From JAYODW01 sp038116745 (GTDB taxonomy: Bacteria; Pseudomonadota; Gammaproteobacteria; Ga0077536): a stretch of DNA of 64,000 nt. The notes under the pieces were generated by a model. It saw only the letters and a program-made list of their open reading frames with translations. It was not told where the DNA came from and ran no database searches. Each line of letters opens with the position of its first letter. Position 1 is the stretch's first letter. The DNA is taken from contig JAYODW010000017.1 in assembly GCA_038116745.1 (NCBI GenBank), positions 1 through 64,000 of the forward strand, written 5' to 3'. The translations under genes and the position numbers were made by a program. Of the stretch, positions 43,346-52,361 are shown piece by piece.

Positions 43346-44329
43346 ATGGAGACTCGGACGACCGGGCAGCACGCGTCAGGACATCGTAGCTTTTCATGGC
43401 TGATAGTCCTGTCTGCGCTGCTGCTCAGCGGCTGCGAGGCGCCGCTGGTGCTGGACGGTGTTGAAGCGCGGCGAGCTGAGCCGATCCACCGGATGGATCG
43501 CTATCAGGCGGCGGCGCGGCAGGGCGACAACATGGTGGTCGTTGGCAATCAGGGTGTCATTCTGCGTTCAGCCGATCAGGGCGCGCAGTGGCAGCGCCAG
43601 GTGCTCGCTGGCTGGCCGGCCCTGATCGATGTGACGGCGTGTCCCAATGGACATTTCGTGGCGCTCGCGTATGACAAGACCATCTACGTTTCTGCCGACC
43701 AGGGCGCCAGCTGGACGGAGAAGTCCATCAACAACACGGAAGAGACGCCCCAGGCGATAGCCTGCGCGCCAGACGGCAAGCTGTGGATCGTCGGCAGCTT
43801 TGCCTACGTGTGGTCCAGCCCGGACGAGGGCGAAAGCTGGACGGAAAGTTCCAGCGGCGAAGACGCCATTCTGACCACGGTGCAGTTCTTTGACGCGGAC
43901 AACGGCATCGTCACCGGCGAATTCGGCACCGTGATGCGCACCACCGACAGCGGGGAGAACTGGGATCTTCTCGCCCCGCTGCCGGATGAGTTTTATCCCG
44001 AAGGTGCCTACTTCTCTGATGCTGAACACGGCTGGGTCGTGGGCCTCGGCGGCACTGTGCTGTACACCAGCGACGGCGGTGACAGCTGGGTGCAGCAGCC
44101 GACAGGAACCCAGGTTTCTCTGTTCTCACTGGAGGCGCAGGGGGACGCGCTGTACGCCGTCGGCGGCGAGGGCACCATGCTCAGGTATGCGGACGGGCGC
44201 TGGGTGCCAGTGGATCACGGCAAACCGGTGCGGCTTTACCTGCGGGTGCTGCAGGCGCTCGACTCCGGGCGGTTGCTGATCGGCGGTATCGCCGGCGCGC
44301 TGCACATTTTTGACCCGACCGGCGCATAA
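43346..44329 (+). CDS. YCF48/BNR-repeat beta-propeller lipoprotein
   Basis: The 327-residue product starts at METRTTGQHASGH; a signal peptide ends in the lipobox LLSGC (then EAPLVLDG), so it should be a lipoprotein. The rest consists of repeated SxDxGxxW blades (RSADQGAQWQR, VSADQGASWTE, SSPDEGESWTE, RTTDSGENWDL, TSDGGDSWVQ), as in the YCF48/HCF136 photosystem-assembly-like family, giving a probable seven-blade propeller. In many proteobacteria such genes sit beside MMPL permeases and DUF1302/DUF1329 genes, as here. A scaffold or periplasmic partner role is inferred. It is 11 bases from the permease gene. Confidence 0.85.
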   Translation: METRTTGQHASGHRSFSWLIVLSALLLSGCEAPLVLDGVEARRAEPIHRMDRYQAAARQGDNMVVVGNQGVILRSADQGAQWQRQVLAGWPALIDVTACPNGHFVALAYDKTIYVSADQGASWTEKSINNTEETPQAIACAPDGKLWIVGSFAYVWSSPDEGESWTESSSGEDAILTTVQFFDADNGIVTGEFGTVMRTTDSGENWDLLAPLPDEFYPEGAYFSDAEHGWVVGLGGTVLYTSDGGDSWVQQPTGTQVSLFSLEAQGDALYAVGGEGTMLRYADGRWVPVDHGKPVRLYLRVLQALDSGRLLIGGIAGALHIFDPTGA

Positions 44330-44340
44330 GGGCAGCAGGC

Positions 44341-46734
44341 ATGGATACCAGCCAGATATTTCCCAAGTTCGGCAATTTCCTGTTCAAAAACCGCAAGGCT
44401 GTGCTTGCGGTAATTCTGGGCATCACGGTGTTCTTCGCGACCCAGATCCCGGCGGTGCGCATGCTTTCGGATTTTGCCGATCTGCTGCCGCAGGAGCACC
44501 CCTATATCAAGCTCCACAATTCCATCCGCGATACGTTCGGCGGCGCCAACATCATCATCATTGCGCTCGAGGTGGAAGAGGGCACTATCTTCACCAACGA
44601 GACGCTCGATCGCATCCATCGCATCACGCAGAAGCTCGATAACGTCACCAATATCAACCACAACCTCGTTACCAGCCTGACCCATCGCAACACGCGGAAG
44701 ATCTGGCTGACGCCGGACGGCACCATCAAGTCGGTTACTTACTACAACCCCAACCGCGAAGCGCCGTATACGGCGGAAGAGCTCGAGGCAATTCAGCGCG
44801 ATGTGCTGTCGAGTACACGCGTGTTCGGGCTGCTGGTGTCGCCCGATCTGAAAGCCGCGCTGATCAAAGGCACGCTGAACGAGGGGCAGCTGGACTACGG
44901 CAAGGTGTTCGACGAACTGCAGCAGATCCGTACCGAGGAAGGTGCGCCCGGGGTCAGGATCTACGCCAACGGACATCCTGTTCTGGCCGGATGGGTTGAT
45001 TCTTACTCCGAGCAGATCCTGCAGATCTTCCTCTACACCATCCTGGTGGTACTGCTGATTCTGATTGTCTATTCCCGCCGCCTGTACGGCGTGCTGTTGC
45101 CCCTGATCGGCATGATCCTGACCAGCATCTGGGGCGTCGGCTTCATGGGCGTGTTCGGCTACAACCTCGATCCGCTGATGCTGGTGGTGCCGTTCCTGAT
45201 CTCGGCGCGCTCGATGTCGCACGGGATCCAGAAGGTCGAACGCTATTTCCTGGAGCTCGCGCTCACCAACGACAAGCAGGAGGCTGCCAGAAATACCTTT
45301 AACTCACTGTTCCGTCCGGGTGCACTGGCCATCGTTGCGGACGCCTGCGCGCTGGCGCTGATCGGGCTGGGTTCGGTGCCGATCAACGACAAGATGTCGA
45401 TATACGCCTCCTTCTGGGCGTTATGCATGGTCGTGACGGTGCTGGTAACAGTGCCGATGCTGCTGTCAATCCTGCCGCAGCCTAAGAACGTCGCGATGAA
45501 GCCGAACGCGCTGCGCAAGATTTTTCCCAAGGTGGCGCAGGTGACCGCAACCAACGCCCGTGCCCGCGCGGTGCTGTGGACCTGCCTCGTGATCGCCGTG
45601 ATCTCAGGCTACTTCAGCTCTTGGGTGAAGATCGGTGAGCCAGAGCCCGGTTCACCGCTGCTGTTCCGCGACCACGATTTCAACGTCTCCTCACAGGTTA
45701 TCAACGAGCGTTTCCCGGGCTCCGAGGAGCTGTTCATCATTGCGCGCACGCCCGAACAGAATGGCCTGAAAAATCCAGAGATTCTGCGGGCTCTGGCCGA
45801 TTTTCAGGCCCACATGATGTACGACGAAACCCTGGGCGGCACCAAAGGAGTGCCGGATCTGGTGATGCAGATCAACCAGATGACGCGCAACGACGACCCG
45901 CGCTGGGGCGTGATCCCCGGCACGGATTACGAAGCCGGCGGGCTGATGTTCACCTACATGATGTCAGCCCCGGTGCCGGGCGCTCTGCTCGAATACCAGG
46001 ATCCTGAAGACAAAGTCGCCAACATGGTCTTCTACTACAAGGACCACACGGGCGAGACCATCCGTCGTGCGATCCATCTGGCCAAGGAATGGATCGATAC
46101 CGTGGGCTCAAAAGTCGAGGGTCTCGAGATCGAGCTGGCCGGCGGTCCGGTCGGGGTGACGGCGGCGATCGATGAAGAGGCCTACGAGACCAATGTCATC
46201 GTGGTGCCGGCGGTGATGCTGCTGATCCTCGCGTTCACCCTCTGGTTCTACTCGTCGCTGCACGCAGGCGTGATGATTTTCGTCGCGATGGGGTTTGCGA
46301 CCGCCATGTCCTACGCCTGCATGGGGATCATGGGCCTGGGTCTGAACGTGAACACCGTGCCGATGATCGCCGTAGGAATTGGGCTCGGCGTGGACTATGC
46401 GATCTACATGATGGACCGCATCAAGGAGGAGATGCACACGGCCGATTCGCTGCAGCAGGCGATCACCCGCGCCGTGAGCACCACCGGGGTGGCAATCGCG
46501 GTGACCGCCTGCACCCTGATCGGCGGCATCATCATGTGGGTGTTCGTTTCCGATCTGCGCTTTCAGGCCGACGCGGCGCGACTGCTGTTCATCATGCTGG
46601 TGCTGAACGCCGCTGCCGCGATGTTCCTGGTGCCTGCCTGGGTGGACGTGTTCAAACCGAAGTTCATCATGCAGGCCGGCGAGGAGCGCTGGGAAAAGGG
46701 CGAGGGCGCGACGGAGGCGCAGGCGCCGGCCTAG
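44341..46734 (+). CDS. MMPL-type RND transporter
   Basis: The 797-residue product has the RND-like duplication: helix 1 (AVLAVILGITVFFATQI), a periplasmic domain, helices 2-6 (FLYTILVVLLILIVYS; GVGFMGVFGYNLDPLMLVVPFLISARSMS in two parts), a second domain and helices 8-12 (GLNVNTVPMIAVGIGLGVDYAIYMMD). It is shorter than AcrB-type pumps and belongs to the MMPL/hopanoid-exporter-like group that carries hydrophobic lipids or sterol-like compounds. It lies between the propeller lipoprotein and the DUF1302/DUF1329 pair; no adaptor protein is adjacent. The substrate is unknown. Confidence 0.9.
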   Translation: MDTSQIFPKFGNFLFKNRKAVLAVILGITVFFATQIPAVRMLSDFADLLPQEHPYIKLHNSIRDTFGGANIIIIALEVEEGTIFTNETLDRIHRITQKLDNVTNINHNLVTSLTHRNTRKIWLTPDGTIKSVTYYNPNREAPYTAEELEAIQRDVLSSTRVFGLLVSPDLKAALIKGTLNEGQLDYGKVFDELQQIRTEEGAPGVRIYANGHPVLAGWVDSYSEQILQIFLYTILVVLLILIVYSRRLYGVLLPLIGMILTSIWGVGFMGVFGYNLDPLMLVVPFLISARSMSHGIQKVERYFLELALTNDKQEAARNTFNSLFRPGALAIVADACALALIGLGSVPINDKMSIYASFWALCMVVTVLVTVPMLLSILPQPKNVAMKPNALRKIFPKVAQVTATNARARAVLWTCLVIAVISGYFSSWVKIGEPEPGSPLLFRDHDFNVSSQVINERFPGSEELFIIARTPEQNGLKNPEILRALADFQAHMMYDETLGGTKGVPDLVMQINQMTRNDDPRWGVIPGTDYEAGGLMFTYMMSAPVPGALLEYQDPEDKVANMVFYYKDHTGETIRRAIHLAKEWIDTVGSKVEGLEIELAGGPVGVTAAIDEEAYETNVIVVPAVMLLILAFTLWFYSSLHAGVMIFVAMGFATAMSYACMGIMGLGLNVNTVPMIAVGIGLGVDYAIYMMDRIKEEMHTADSLQQAITRAVSTTGVAIAVTACTLIGGIIMWVFVSDLRFQADAARLLFIMLVLNAAAAMFLVPAWVDVFKPKFIMQAGEERWEKGEGATEAQAPA

Positions 46735-46759
46735 GGCGGCGCTGCCTGGGGGGGATAAT

Positions 46760-46777
46760 TGTTGCGGGAACGCAACA
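46760..46777. other. Short inverted repeat ahead of the DUF1302 gene
   Basis: TGTTGC and GCAACA, six bases apart, form a perfect six-base inverted repeat 26 bases after the MMPL stop. It could be an operator, a processing hairpin or chance. Confidence 0.25.
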
Positions 46778-46886
46778 GATAAAACTGCGGGAAACCTCGG
46801 CGTTGACGAGGAAAGCCGCATCGTTTGCAATGGAGCCATGGCTGCCTGTGGGAAATCTGCCACGTCCGGTGAGCCAAGGGGGAAAT

Positions 46887-48605
46887 ATGAAAACAGAAAA
46901 GACTTTTGAGGTTGCCTTGGCGCGTCGGGTCGCAGGGCTGTTGTCGGGGATCCTGCTCGGCTGCATGTCGAGCGGTGCTTATGCCTGGCTCAACGCCGAC
47001 CAGACGCTTGAGCTCCACGGTTTTCTCGACAGCACCACGCATCAGCGTGCGCACGGCTATGGCCTGTCCAAACAGCGCTTCCGCGGCCAGCTAGAGTTCT
47101 CCAAGCAGCTGTCCAACATGGGGGCGTTCACCGGAATTTCGTTAAACGGCACGCTGCGCGCGACCTANNNNNNNNNNNNNNNNNNNNNNNNNNNNNNNNN
47201 NNNNNNNNNNNNNNNNNNNNNNNNNNNNNNNNNNNNNNNNNNNNNNNNNNNNNNNNNNNNNNNNNNNAACTTCCGCGTGGGTCGGCAGCAGGTCGTCTGG
47301 GGTCGTACGGATCTCTTCCGCGTGCTCGACCAGATAAACCCGATCGACTTCTCGATTCAGAACATCTACGAAGAGTTTGAGGACAGCCGCATTCCGCTGG
47401 GAATCTTCTCCGCCGAGTGGCGTCTCGGCGCGACCAATATGTTCGAGGATCTCAACTTCCAGTTCATCTGGAATTTTGAAAAATTCACCCCGCACAACCT
47501 GGGACAGGGGGGGCAGCCGTACAACATCCTCCAGGCTGGGGACCTGTTCCGTGCGCTGGCTAACTGCTGGCAGAACGGGTGCACGGTGGCTAACTTCGCT
47601 TCGGTACCTCAAGTGTCTACCGGGAATCTAGCGACTGATTTCCCGGCTCAGACTATCGGTATCCGGAAAGTCCACATTCCCAGCGACCGCGAGCAGTTCG
47701 GTTTCCGTATGGAAGGCGTCGCCAAGAGCGTTGGCTTTTCTGTCAATGCGCTGACCTACCACTCTCAGCTGCCGTCTCTGCGCGCAGGAATTCCGTCAAG
47801 GAATCCGTTTACTGCGCGCGGATTTGATCTGAATTCCATCCCAGGTCTGGCGGGGTTCGATAATTGCGGCCCCGGCGGCTCCCTGTGCTCCCGCCCATTC
47901 GTCCCGGCCTTTGACGTTTACTTTCCGCGCATCTACCTGGTCGGTGGCTCAGCCGACTTCTACGTTGATAAGGTCAAATCGGCTTTTCGCGTGGAGTTTG
48001 CGTGGACCGATGGCGAAGAGTTCGCGGATACCTCGAAACAGCGGCTGTTCTCAGAGTCGGATGTCATCCGTTGGGTCGTGGGTTGGGACCGCCCGACCTA
48101 CATCCGCTTCCTGAACCCGAACCGGACCTTCCTGCTATCGGCACAGATTTTTGGCCAGCACCTGCTCGACTACGAGCGATTTACCAGTCCTGACGGCACA
48201 GGCGGAAAGATCGGCTTCGCCGACTGGCAGCACAACTTCATCGGAACCCTGCTTTTCCAGGGCTTTTATATGAACGACCGCGTGCAGCCGCGCTTCATTC
48301 AGGCGTACGACGTGCGCGCGAAAGCGTATGTGATGTCTCCGGGCGTGGACTGGCTGGTCAACGACAGCTGGCGCGTGACTTTCGCTGCCAATCTTAAGTT
48401 CGGCCGCTCGCGCAACACGATCGACGACGGACGCACCTCAAACTCCTTCCCGCCGTTTACCTGCCCGCCCTGCGGTCCAGGTTCCGAGCACGCCAGCACC
48501 GGGGCACGTCTTGGCTTCGAGCCCCTGGGTCGTTTCCGCTCGGGTCCGATCGGCATGGCGCAGCACGAGGATGAGCTGCAGCTGCTGGTGCGCTATCGCT
48601 TCTGA
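46887..48605 (+). CDS. DUF1302 outer-membrane protein (interrupted by assembly gap)
   Basis: From the ATG at 46887 (MKTEKTFEVALARRV) the product has a signal peptide ending near SGAYA, then LNADQTLELHGFLDSTTHQR. After the N-run comes the DUF1302 signature FRVGRQQVVWGRTDLFRVLD and, at the end, a C-terminal LQLLVRYRF with the terminal Phe typical of beta-barrel proteins. It is predicted to be an outer-membrane barrel, possibly a channel for hydrophobic compounds. The frame is open on both sides of the gap if it is really 100 bases, but the missing piece is of unknown size, so length (about 572 with the gap) is not reliable. Confidence 0.85.
   Translation: MKTEKTFEVALARRVAGLLSGILLGCMSSGAYAWLNADQTLELHGFLDSTTHQRAHGYGLSKQRFRGQLEFSKQLSNMGAFTGISLNGTLRATXXXXXXXXXXXXXXXXXXXXXXXXXXXXXXXXXXNFRVGRQQVVWGRTDLFRVLDQINPIDFSIQNIYEEFEDSRIPLGIFSAEWRLGATNMFEDLNFQFIWNFEKFTPHNLGQGGQPYNILQAGDLFRALANCWQNGCTVANFASVPQVSTGNLATDFPAQTIGIRKVHIPSDREQFGFRMEGVAKSVGFSVNALTYHSQLPSLRAGIPSRNPFTARGFDLNSIPGLAGFDNCGPGGSLCSRPFVPAFDVYFPRIYLVGGSADFYVDKVKSAFRVEFAWTDGEEFADTSKQRLFSESDVIRWVVGWDRPTYIRFLNPNRTFLLSAQIFGQHLLDYERFTSPDGTGGKIGFADWQHNFIGTLLFQGFYMNDRVQPRFIQAYDVRAKAYVMSPGVDWLVNDSWRVTFAANLKFGRSRNTIDDGRTSNSFPPFTCPPCGPGSEHASTGARLGFEPLGRFRSGPIGMAQHEDELQLLVRYRF
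47168..47267. other. Assembly gap of 100 N
   Basis: Exactly 100 ambiguous bases interrupt the DUF1302 gene. This round number is the usual placeholder for a scaffold join of unknown length; contig order across it rests on outside evidence. Confidence 0.98.
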
Positions 48606-48700
48606 GCAGGCCAAGGACATTTCAAGCTCCAGACGCCCGGGAAAGGATGTGCGATTTCCCCGACCCGGGCGCATCACTTAAGAATCAAGAGGACAGCACG

Positions 48701-50029
48701 ATGCAACGATCAAACCTGAAGCGCCTTGCCGCTGTTGCAATTGCCGGTTTCCTGGCCAGCACTGCGCAGGCCGACGATTACGCCTATACCGAGGCTGAGG
48801 TCGAAAACAGCTTCTTCCCCTACAAGACCTATACGCCGGAATTTCCGGGCTATGAACCCGGCATGGTGATTAACGCGAGCAATGTCGACCAGTTTAAAGA
48901 CGCGCTCGATCCCGGCTTCTATGACCATCTGAAGAACGGCCGCTTCGAGATGCAGACCAAGAAGACCGAATCTCTTGAGCTGCACCCGAACTACATCAAG
49001 GCCACGCGGGAAGCGGCTAACAACCCGCCCAAGCTGACCAGCGACGGTCTGGTGGAAAATTTCATCGCCGGACGCGCTTTCCCCAAAGAGCCCGACGGGA
49101 ACGATCCCAATGCTGGCCTGAAACTGGCCTGGAACTATCAGTACGGCTACAACTGGGGCGACAACGCGGCTATCTGTCCGTTTTACTGGAAGTATAAGGA
49201 CATGAAATCCGGCAAGCTGGAGCGCACCATCAAGTGGTGTTTTCACTTCCTCAACTGGAAGCACCGGGTGAATCAGGACCCGACGCCAGAGTTCGCGGAT
49301 AACCCGGCGCAGCTGTTCCGCTCCATCTACTCCAAGGCCGACGAACCCTTCGACCTGCGCAATACGCAGCTGCTGATCCATCGCTACAAAAACGACCTCA
49401 AGCGCGATGACGCCTGGTTGTACCTCGGCTTCCAGCGCCGCGTGCGGCGTCTGGCGACCGGCCAGACAACAGATTCGTTCCTCGGAACGGACGTGATCAT
49501 CGAGGACTTTGAGGGCTACAACGGCCGCGTCTCGGACTACGACTGGAAATATATCGGCACGAAAAACATCTTCCTGCCGTTCCACCGCCACAACGAGCTG
49601 CAGCTGACTGAAGACCACAAAGAGCCGGACGGCTTCCAGTATGTCGATTTCGGCGGCACCGGCGACTGCTTCCCGAAGACTACCTGGGAGCTGCGCAAGG
49701 TGTATCAGGTTGAAGCGACGCCCAAGGATCCCAACCATCCGCTCAGCCGCCGCGTGATGAACGTCGATGCACAGACCTTCACCATCCCGGCGCAGGCGCA
49801 GTTCGATCGCAAGGGCGACTTCTGGAAGACCTTCATGATCTGCCAGGCCTACCCGGACGAATACCATCCGCTCAGCGATGGGTCCGGCGTTTCTATCGAC
49901 GACTGCTTTTCGGTCGCCGACGTGCAGGCGCAGCACTGCACCACCGGGCAGTTCAAAGGGCTGGTGACGCCTGAAATGAACCCGCCGCAGATGTTCACGG
50001 TGCAGAACCTGCGTAAGAGCGGTCAGTAA
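48701..50029 (+). CDS. DUF1329 envelope protein, first copy
   Basis: The 442-residue product has a signal peptide (LAAVAIAGFLASTAQA) and the DUF1329 core: NQLLIHRYKN-like NTQLLIHRYKNDL, WLYLGFQRRVRRL, SFLGTDVIIEDFEGYNGRV, and WELRKVYQVEATP. The fold is thought to be related to LolA/LolB lipid carriers, and the family is nearly always paired with DUF1302 barrels, suggesting a periplasmic carrier that hands a hydrophobic ligand to or from the barrel. The reaction is unproven. It ends the cassette; a strong terminator follows. Confidence 0.9.
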   Translation: MQRSNLKRLAAVAIAGFLASTAQADDYAYTEAEVENSFFPYKTYTPEFPGYEPGMVINASNVDQFKDALDPGFYDHLKNGRFEMQTKKTESLELHPNYIKATREAANNPPKLTSDGLVENFIAGRAFPKEPDGNDPNAGLKLAWNYQYGYNWGDNAAICPFYWKYKDMKSGKLERTIKWCFHFLNWKHRVNQDPTPEFADNPAQLFRSIYSKADEPFDLRNTQLLIHRYKNDLKRDDAWLYLGFQRRVRRLATGQTTDSFLGTDVIIEDFEGYNGRVSDYDWKYIGTKNIFLPFHRHNELQLTEDHKEPDGFQYVDFGGTGDCFPKTTWELRKVYQVEATPKDPNHPLSRRVMNVDAQTFTIPAQAQFDRKGDFWKTFMICQAYPDEYHPLSDGSGVSIDDCFSVADVQAQHCTTGQFKGLVTPEMNPPQMFTVQNLRKSGQ

Positions 50030-50050
50030 GACCACCTCGGGACAGGATTG

Positions 50051-50079
50051 AAAGGGCGCTGCGGCGCCCTTTCTTTTTT
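50051..50079 (+). terminator. Rho-independent terminator after DUF1329
   Basis: AAAGGGCGC and GCGCCCTTT form a perfect nine-base stem with a TGCG loop, followed by CTTTTTT. It lies 22 bases after the DUF1329 stop and before dmpD. Confidence 0.9.
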
Positions 50080-50106
50080 ACATCGGTTACACAGGAGCAG
50101 ACACAC

Positions 50107-50937
50107 GTGAGCGGAGCGGAAAATCCCGAGATTGCCAACAGCGTCGTCGCTGGCGGCATTAACACCAACTACCACGACGTTGGCTCAGGCAGCCCTGTGG
50201 TGCTGCTGCACGGCTCCGGGCCCGGGGTCACGGCGTGGGCGAACTGGCGCCTGACCATGCCGGCGCTGGCGACAAGCTTCCGCGTGGTCGCGCCCGACAT
50301 GGTGGGTTTCGGTTATACCGAGAGGCCGCCGGGCGTGCGCTATGCGCTGGATACCTGGGTCGCCCATGCGATTGGTGTGTTCGATGCGCTGGCGCTGGAC
50401 CAGGTCAACCTGGTCGGCAACTCGTTCGGCGGGAGCCTCGCGCTGGCGCTGGCAATACGTCATCCGCACAGAGTGCGTCGCCTGGTGCTGATGGGGGCGG
50501 CCGGGTTGAGTTTTACCCTAACGCCGGGGCTGGACGCGGTCTGGGGTTACACGCCATCAATCGAGAACATGCGCGGGCTTCTCGACATCTTTGCGTTCAA
50601 CCGCGAGCTGGTCTCAGACGAGCTCGCGAAGCTGCGCTACGAAGCGAGCATCCGGCCGGGGATTCAGGAGGCGTACAGCGCCATGTTTCCCGCGCCGAGG
50701 CAGCGCTGGATAGATATGCTCTCGAGCAGCGAGGCGGATATCGCGGCGCTGCCGCATGAGACGCTGGTGGTGCACGGGCGGGAGGATGAGGTCATCCCTC
50801 CGGAAAACTCTTACCGCCTGGCGCAGCTCATTCCGCGCTCTCAGCTGCATGTGTTCGGACGCTGTGGCCACTGGACGCAGATCGAGCATGCCGCGCGGTT
50901 CAATCAGCTGGTGGTGGACTTTTTCTCCGAGGGTTAA
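50107..50937 (+). CDS. dmpD: 2-Hydroxymuconic semialdehyde hydrolase
   Basis: The 276-residue alpha/beta hydrolase has the meta-cleavage hydrolase features LLHGSGPGVTAWANWR (oxyanion loop), the nucleophile S106 in VGNSFGGS, D227 in HGREDEVIP and H255 in GRCGHW. It hydrolyses 2-hydroxymuconic semialdehyde to formate and 2-oxopent-4-enoate (acetate from the methyl homologue), bypassing DmpC/DmpH. It starts with GTG or nearby at 50107 after CAGGAGCAGAC. It stands apart from the other dmp genes, past a terminator, so it must have its own promoter or rely on readthrough. Confidence 0.93.
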   Translation: MSGAENPEIANSVVAGGINTNYHDVGSGSPVVLLHGSGPGVTAWANWRLTMPALATSFRVVAPDMVGFGYTERPPGVRYALDTWVAHAIGVFDALALDQVNLVGNSFGGSLALALAIRHPHRVRRLVLMGAAGLSFTLTPGLDAVWGYTPSIENMRGLLDIFAFNRELVSDELAKLRYEASIRPGIQEAYSAMFPAPRQRWIDMLSSSEADIAALPHETLVVHGREDEVIPPENSYRLAQLIPRSQLHVFGRCGHWTQIEHAARFNQLVVDFFSEG

Positions 50938-50980
50938 GGCGGCCATCCGTCTGGCCGCACCCGCGCCGCAGGTTTCAGGC

Positions 50981-52240
50981 TCAGCGCCCGCGGGTGCGCA
51001 GCGCCTGAACGGCGAAGTCTGACGGCTTTTGACCCGCGCTGCCGATGACCATGCGCGGCTCGAGCACGGTGCAGTGCTCAGCCTGCAGATCGATCATGGC
51101 GACCGCATCCAGGATGGGCACGAACGTTCCCTGGTTTTCCGGCAGGTGATGATCCGGGTGTGAATAGGCCGCCACGGCAAACTTCCACAGCTTGTCGCGG
51201 TTGTCATACAGGCGCCCGTAAGCCGGGGCGTAGGTTTCGGCGTCAACGTAATACAGCCGTCGCGACAGCGGATGCTCGTTCCACTTCGGCACGGCTTCAA
51301 CGACATAAGCGCGCCGGAACTGCCAGGCGACCTGCGGAAAGCAGTGGCCCTTGCCGCCGAAATCGACAAAGCGGAAGCCGTCCGGCGTGCCGCGTTCGCC
51401 GAGGGTAATCCCATCATGGCGGAAGAAGGGCAGCAGCACGTCGCGTGCACCCAGGTAGCGCCATTCCATGTCCATGATGCGCCCGTTATAGCCGAGGAAG
51501 TCCTCGATCATGATGTCGCTGCCGAGGAAGGCATCCGTGTTCTGCCCCGTCGGCAGTCGCCGAACGCGCCGCTGCGTGCCGAGATAGAGCCAGCCCTCCT
51601 CCTGACGCGTGTCGTCTTCGAGGCGGTGGATGAGCAGCTGCGTATTACGGATGTCGGGCGGTGCTGCGACGCGGAGATAGAGGGCGTTGAAGATCCCGGA
51701 CGGGTTCTGTGCAATCTCGGGAAGCGGTGCCTCGACGACCCGATGTTTGAAGCGCAGGCTGGCCGCCTCAAACGACAGTTCGCGCTCGGCCTTGTCCGCG
51801 CGCATGTTGCGGTAGCGCCAGTAGAACGGGCTGATGCTGCCGCCGTCGCCGGACCAGGCGTAGCGCATGTTCCAGGCGATTTTCTCTCCCGCCCGGGGAT
51901 CATCTGCGCTCGGCTCAGCGGGAAAAGGACGTCCGGCGACATAGCCTTCAAGCTGTCCCGGTGCGCTGCCGAGTCGGGTCTGCCCGGCATGGCGCGCGGT
52001 GGCAGCGGCATAGTCAGGGTGTACCGGGAAAGGCTCGGTTGCGATGACGTTAAGCTCCAGCGCAGCGCTCTGCACCAGCTCGACCAGCGTCTCGTCCAGG
52101 AATTCGGTATAGCCTGCAACGTTACCGGCATCGATGCGGGTACCGGGTGGTGGTGGTCCGGCAGCGCCTGCGGTGAATGAGAGACTGATGCTGATGAGGG
52201 TGGCGCCCAGGCGGACGCTAAGGGAGAGTAGTGGAGGCAT
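50981..52240 (-). CDS. DUF1329 envelope protein, second copy
   Basis: From the ATG at 52240 (MPPLLSLSVRLGATL) the 419-residue product has a signal peptide ending near FTAGAA and shares with the first copy NTQLLIHRLEDD, WLYLGTQRRVRRLPTGQ, LGSDIMIEDFLGYNGRI and PDGFRFVDFGG. It is a clear paralogue but diverged and in the opposite direction, without its own DUF1302 partner nearby. It is divergent from the intradiol dioxygenase gene, separated by 121 bases that must hold both promoters. The role is unknown; an alternative ligand carrier for the same barrel is possible. Confidence 0.88.
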   Translation of the reverse strand: MPPLLSLSVRLGATLISISLSFTAGAAGPPPPGTRIDAGNVAGYTEFLDETLVELVQSAALELNVIATEPFPVHPDYAAATARHAGQTRLGSAPGQLEGYVAGRPFPAEPSADDPRAGEKIAWNMRYAWSGDGGSISPFYWRYRNMRADKAERELSFEAASLRFKHRVVEAPLPEIAQNPSGIFNALYLRVAAPPDIRNTQLLIHRLEDDTRQEEGWLYLGTQRRVRRLPTGQNTDAFLGSDIMIEDFLGYNGRIMDMEWRYLGARDVLLPFFRHDGITLGERGTPDGFRFVDFGGKGHCFPQVAWQFRRAYVVEAVPKWNEHPLSRRLYYVDAETYAPAYGRLYDNRDKLWKFAVAAYSHPDHHLPENQGTFVPILDAVAMIDLQAEHCTVLEPRMVIGSAGQKPSDFAVQALRTRGR

Positions 52241-52361
52241 AATGCGATTAAGCGTACCGCATCCCGAAGGTACCATTCGCAAGCGGGATCGGGGGTACGG
52301 AAACCTGCAGTCGCCTGCGCCCAAGCGCCGCGGCGTCCGCGCTCTACCGGGGAGAAGATGC

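Noticed and set aside
46847..46862. Weak -24/-12-like match ahead of the DUF1302 gene
   Set aside because: Although a GG/GC pair can be placed, the surrounding bases fit poorly and the cassette is close enough to be read from upstream.
48710..50035. Antisense open frame of 441 codons
   Set aside because: It lies exactly opposite the DUF1329 gene, which has a signal peptide and family motifs; long antisense frames are common at this GC content.
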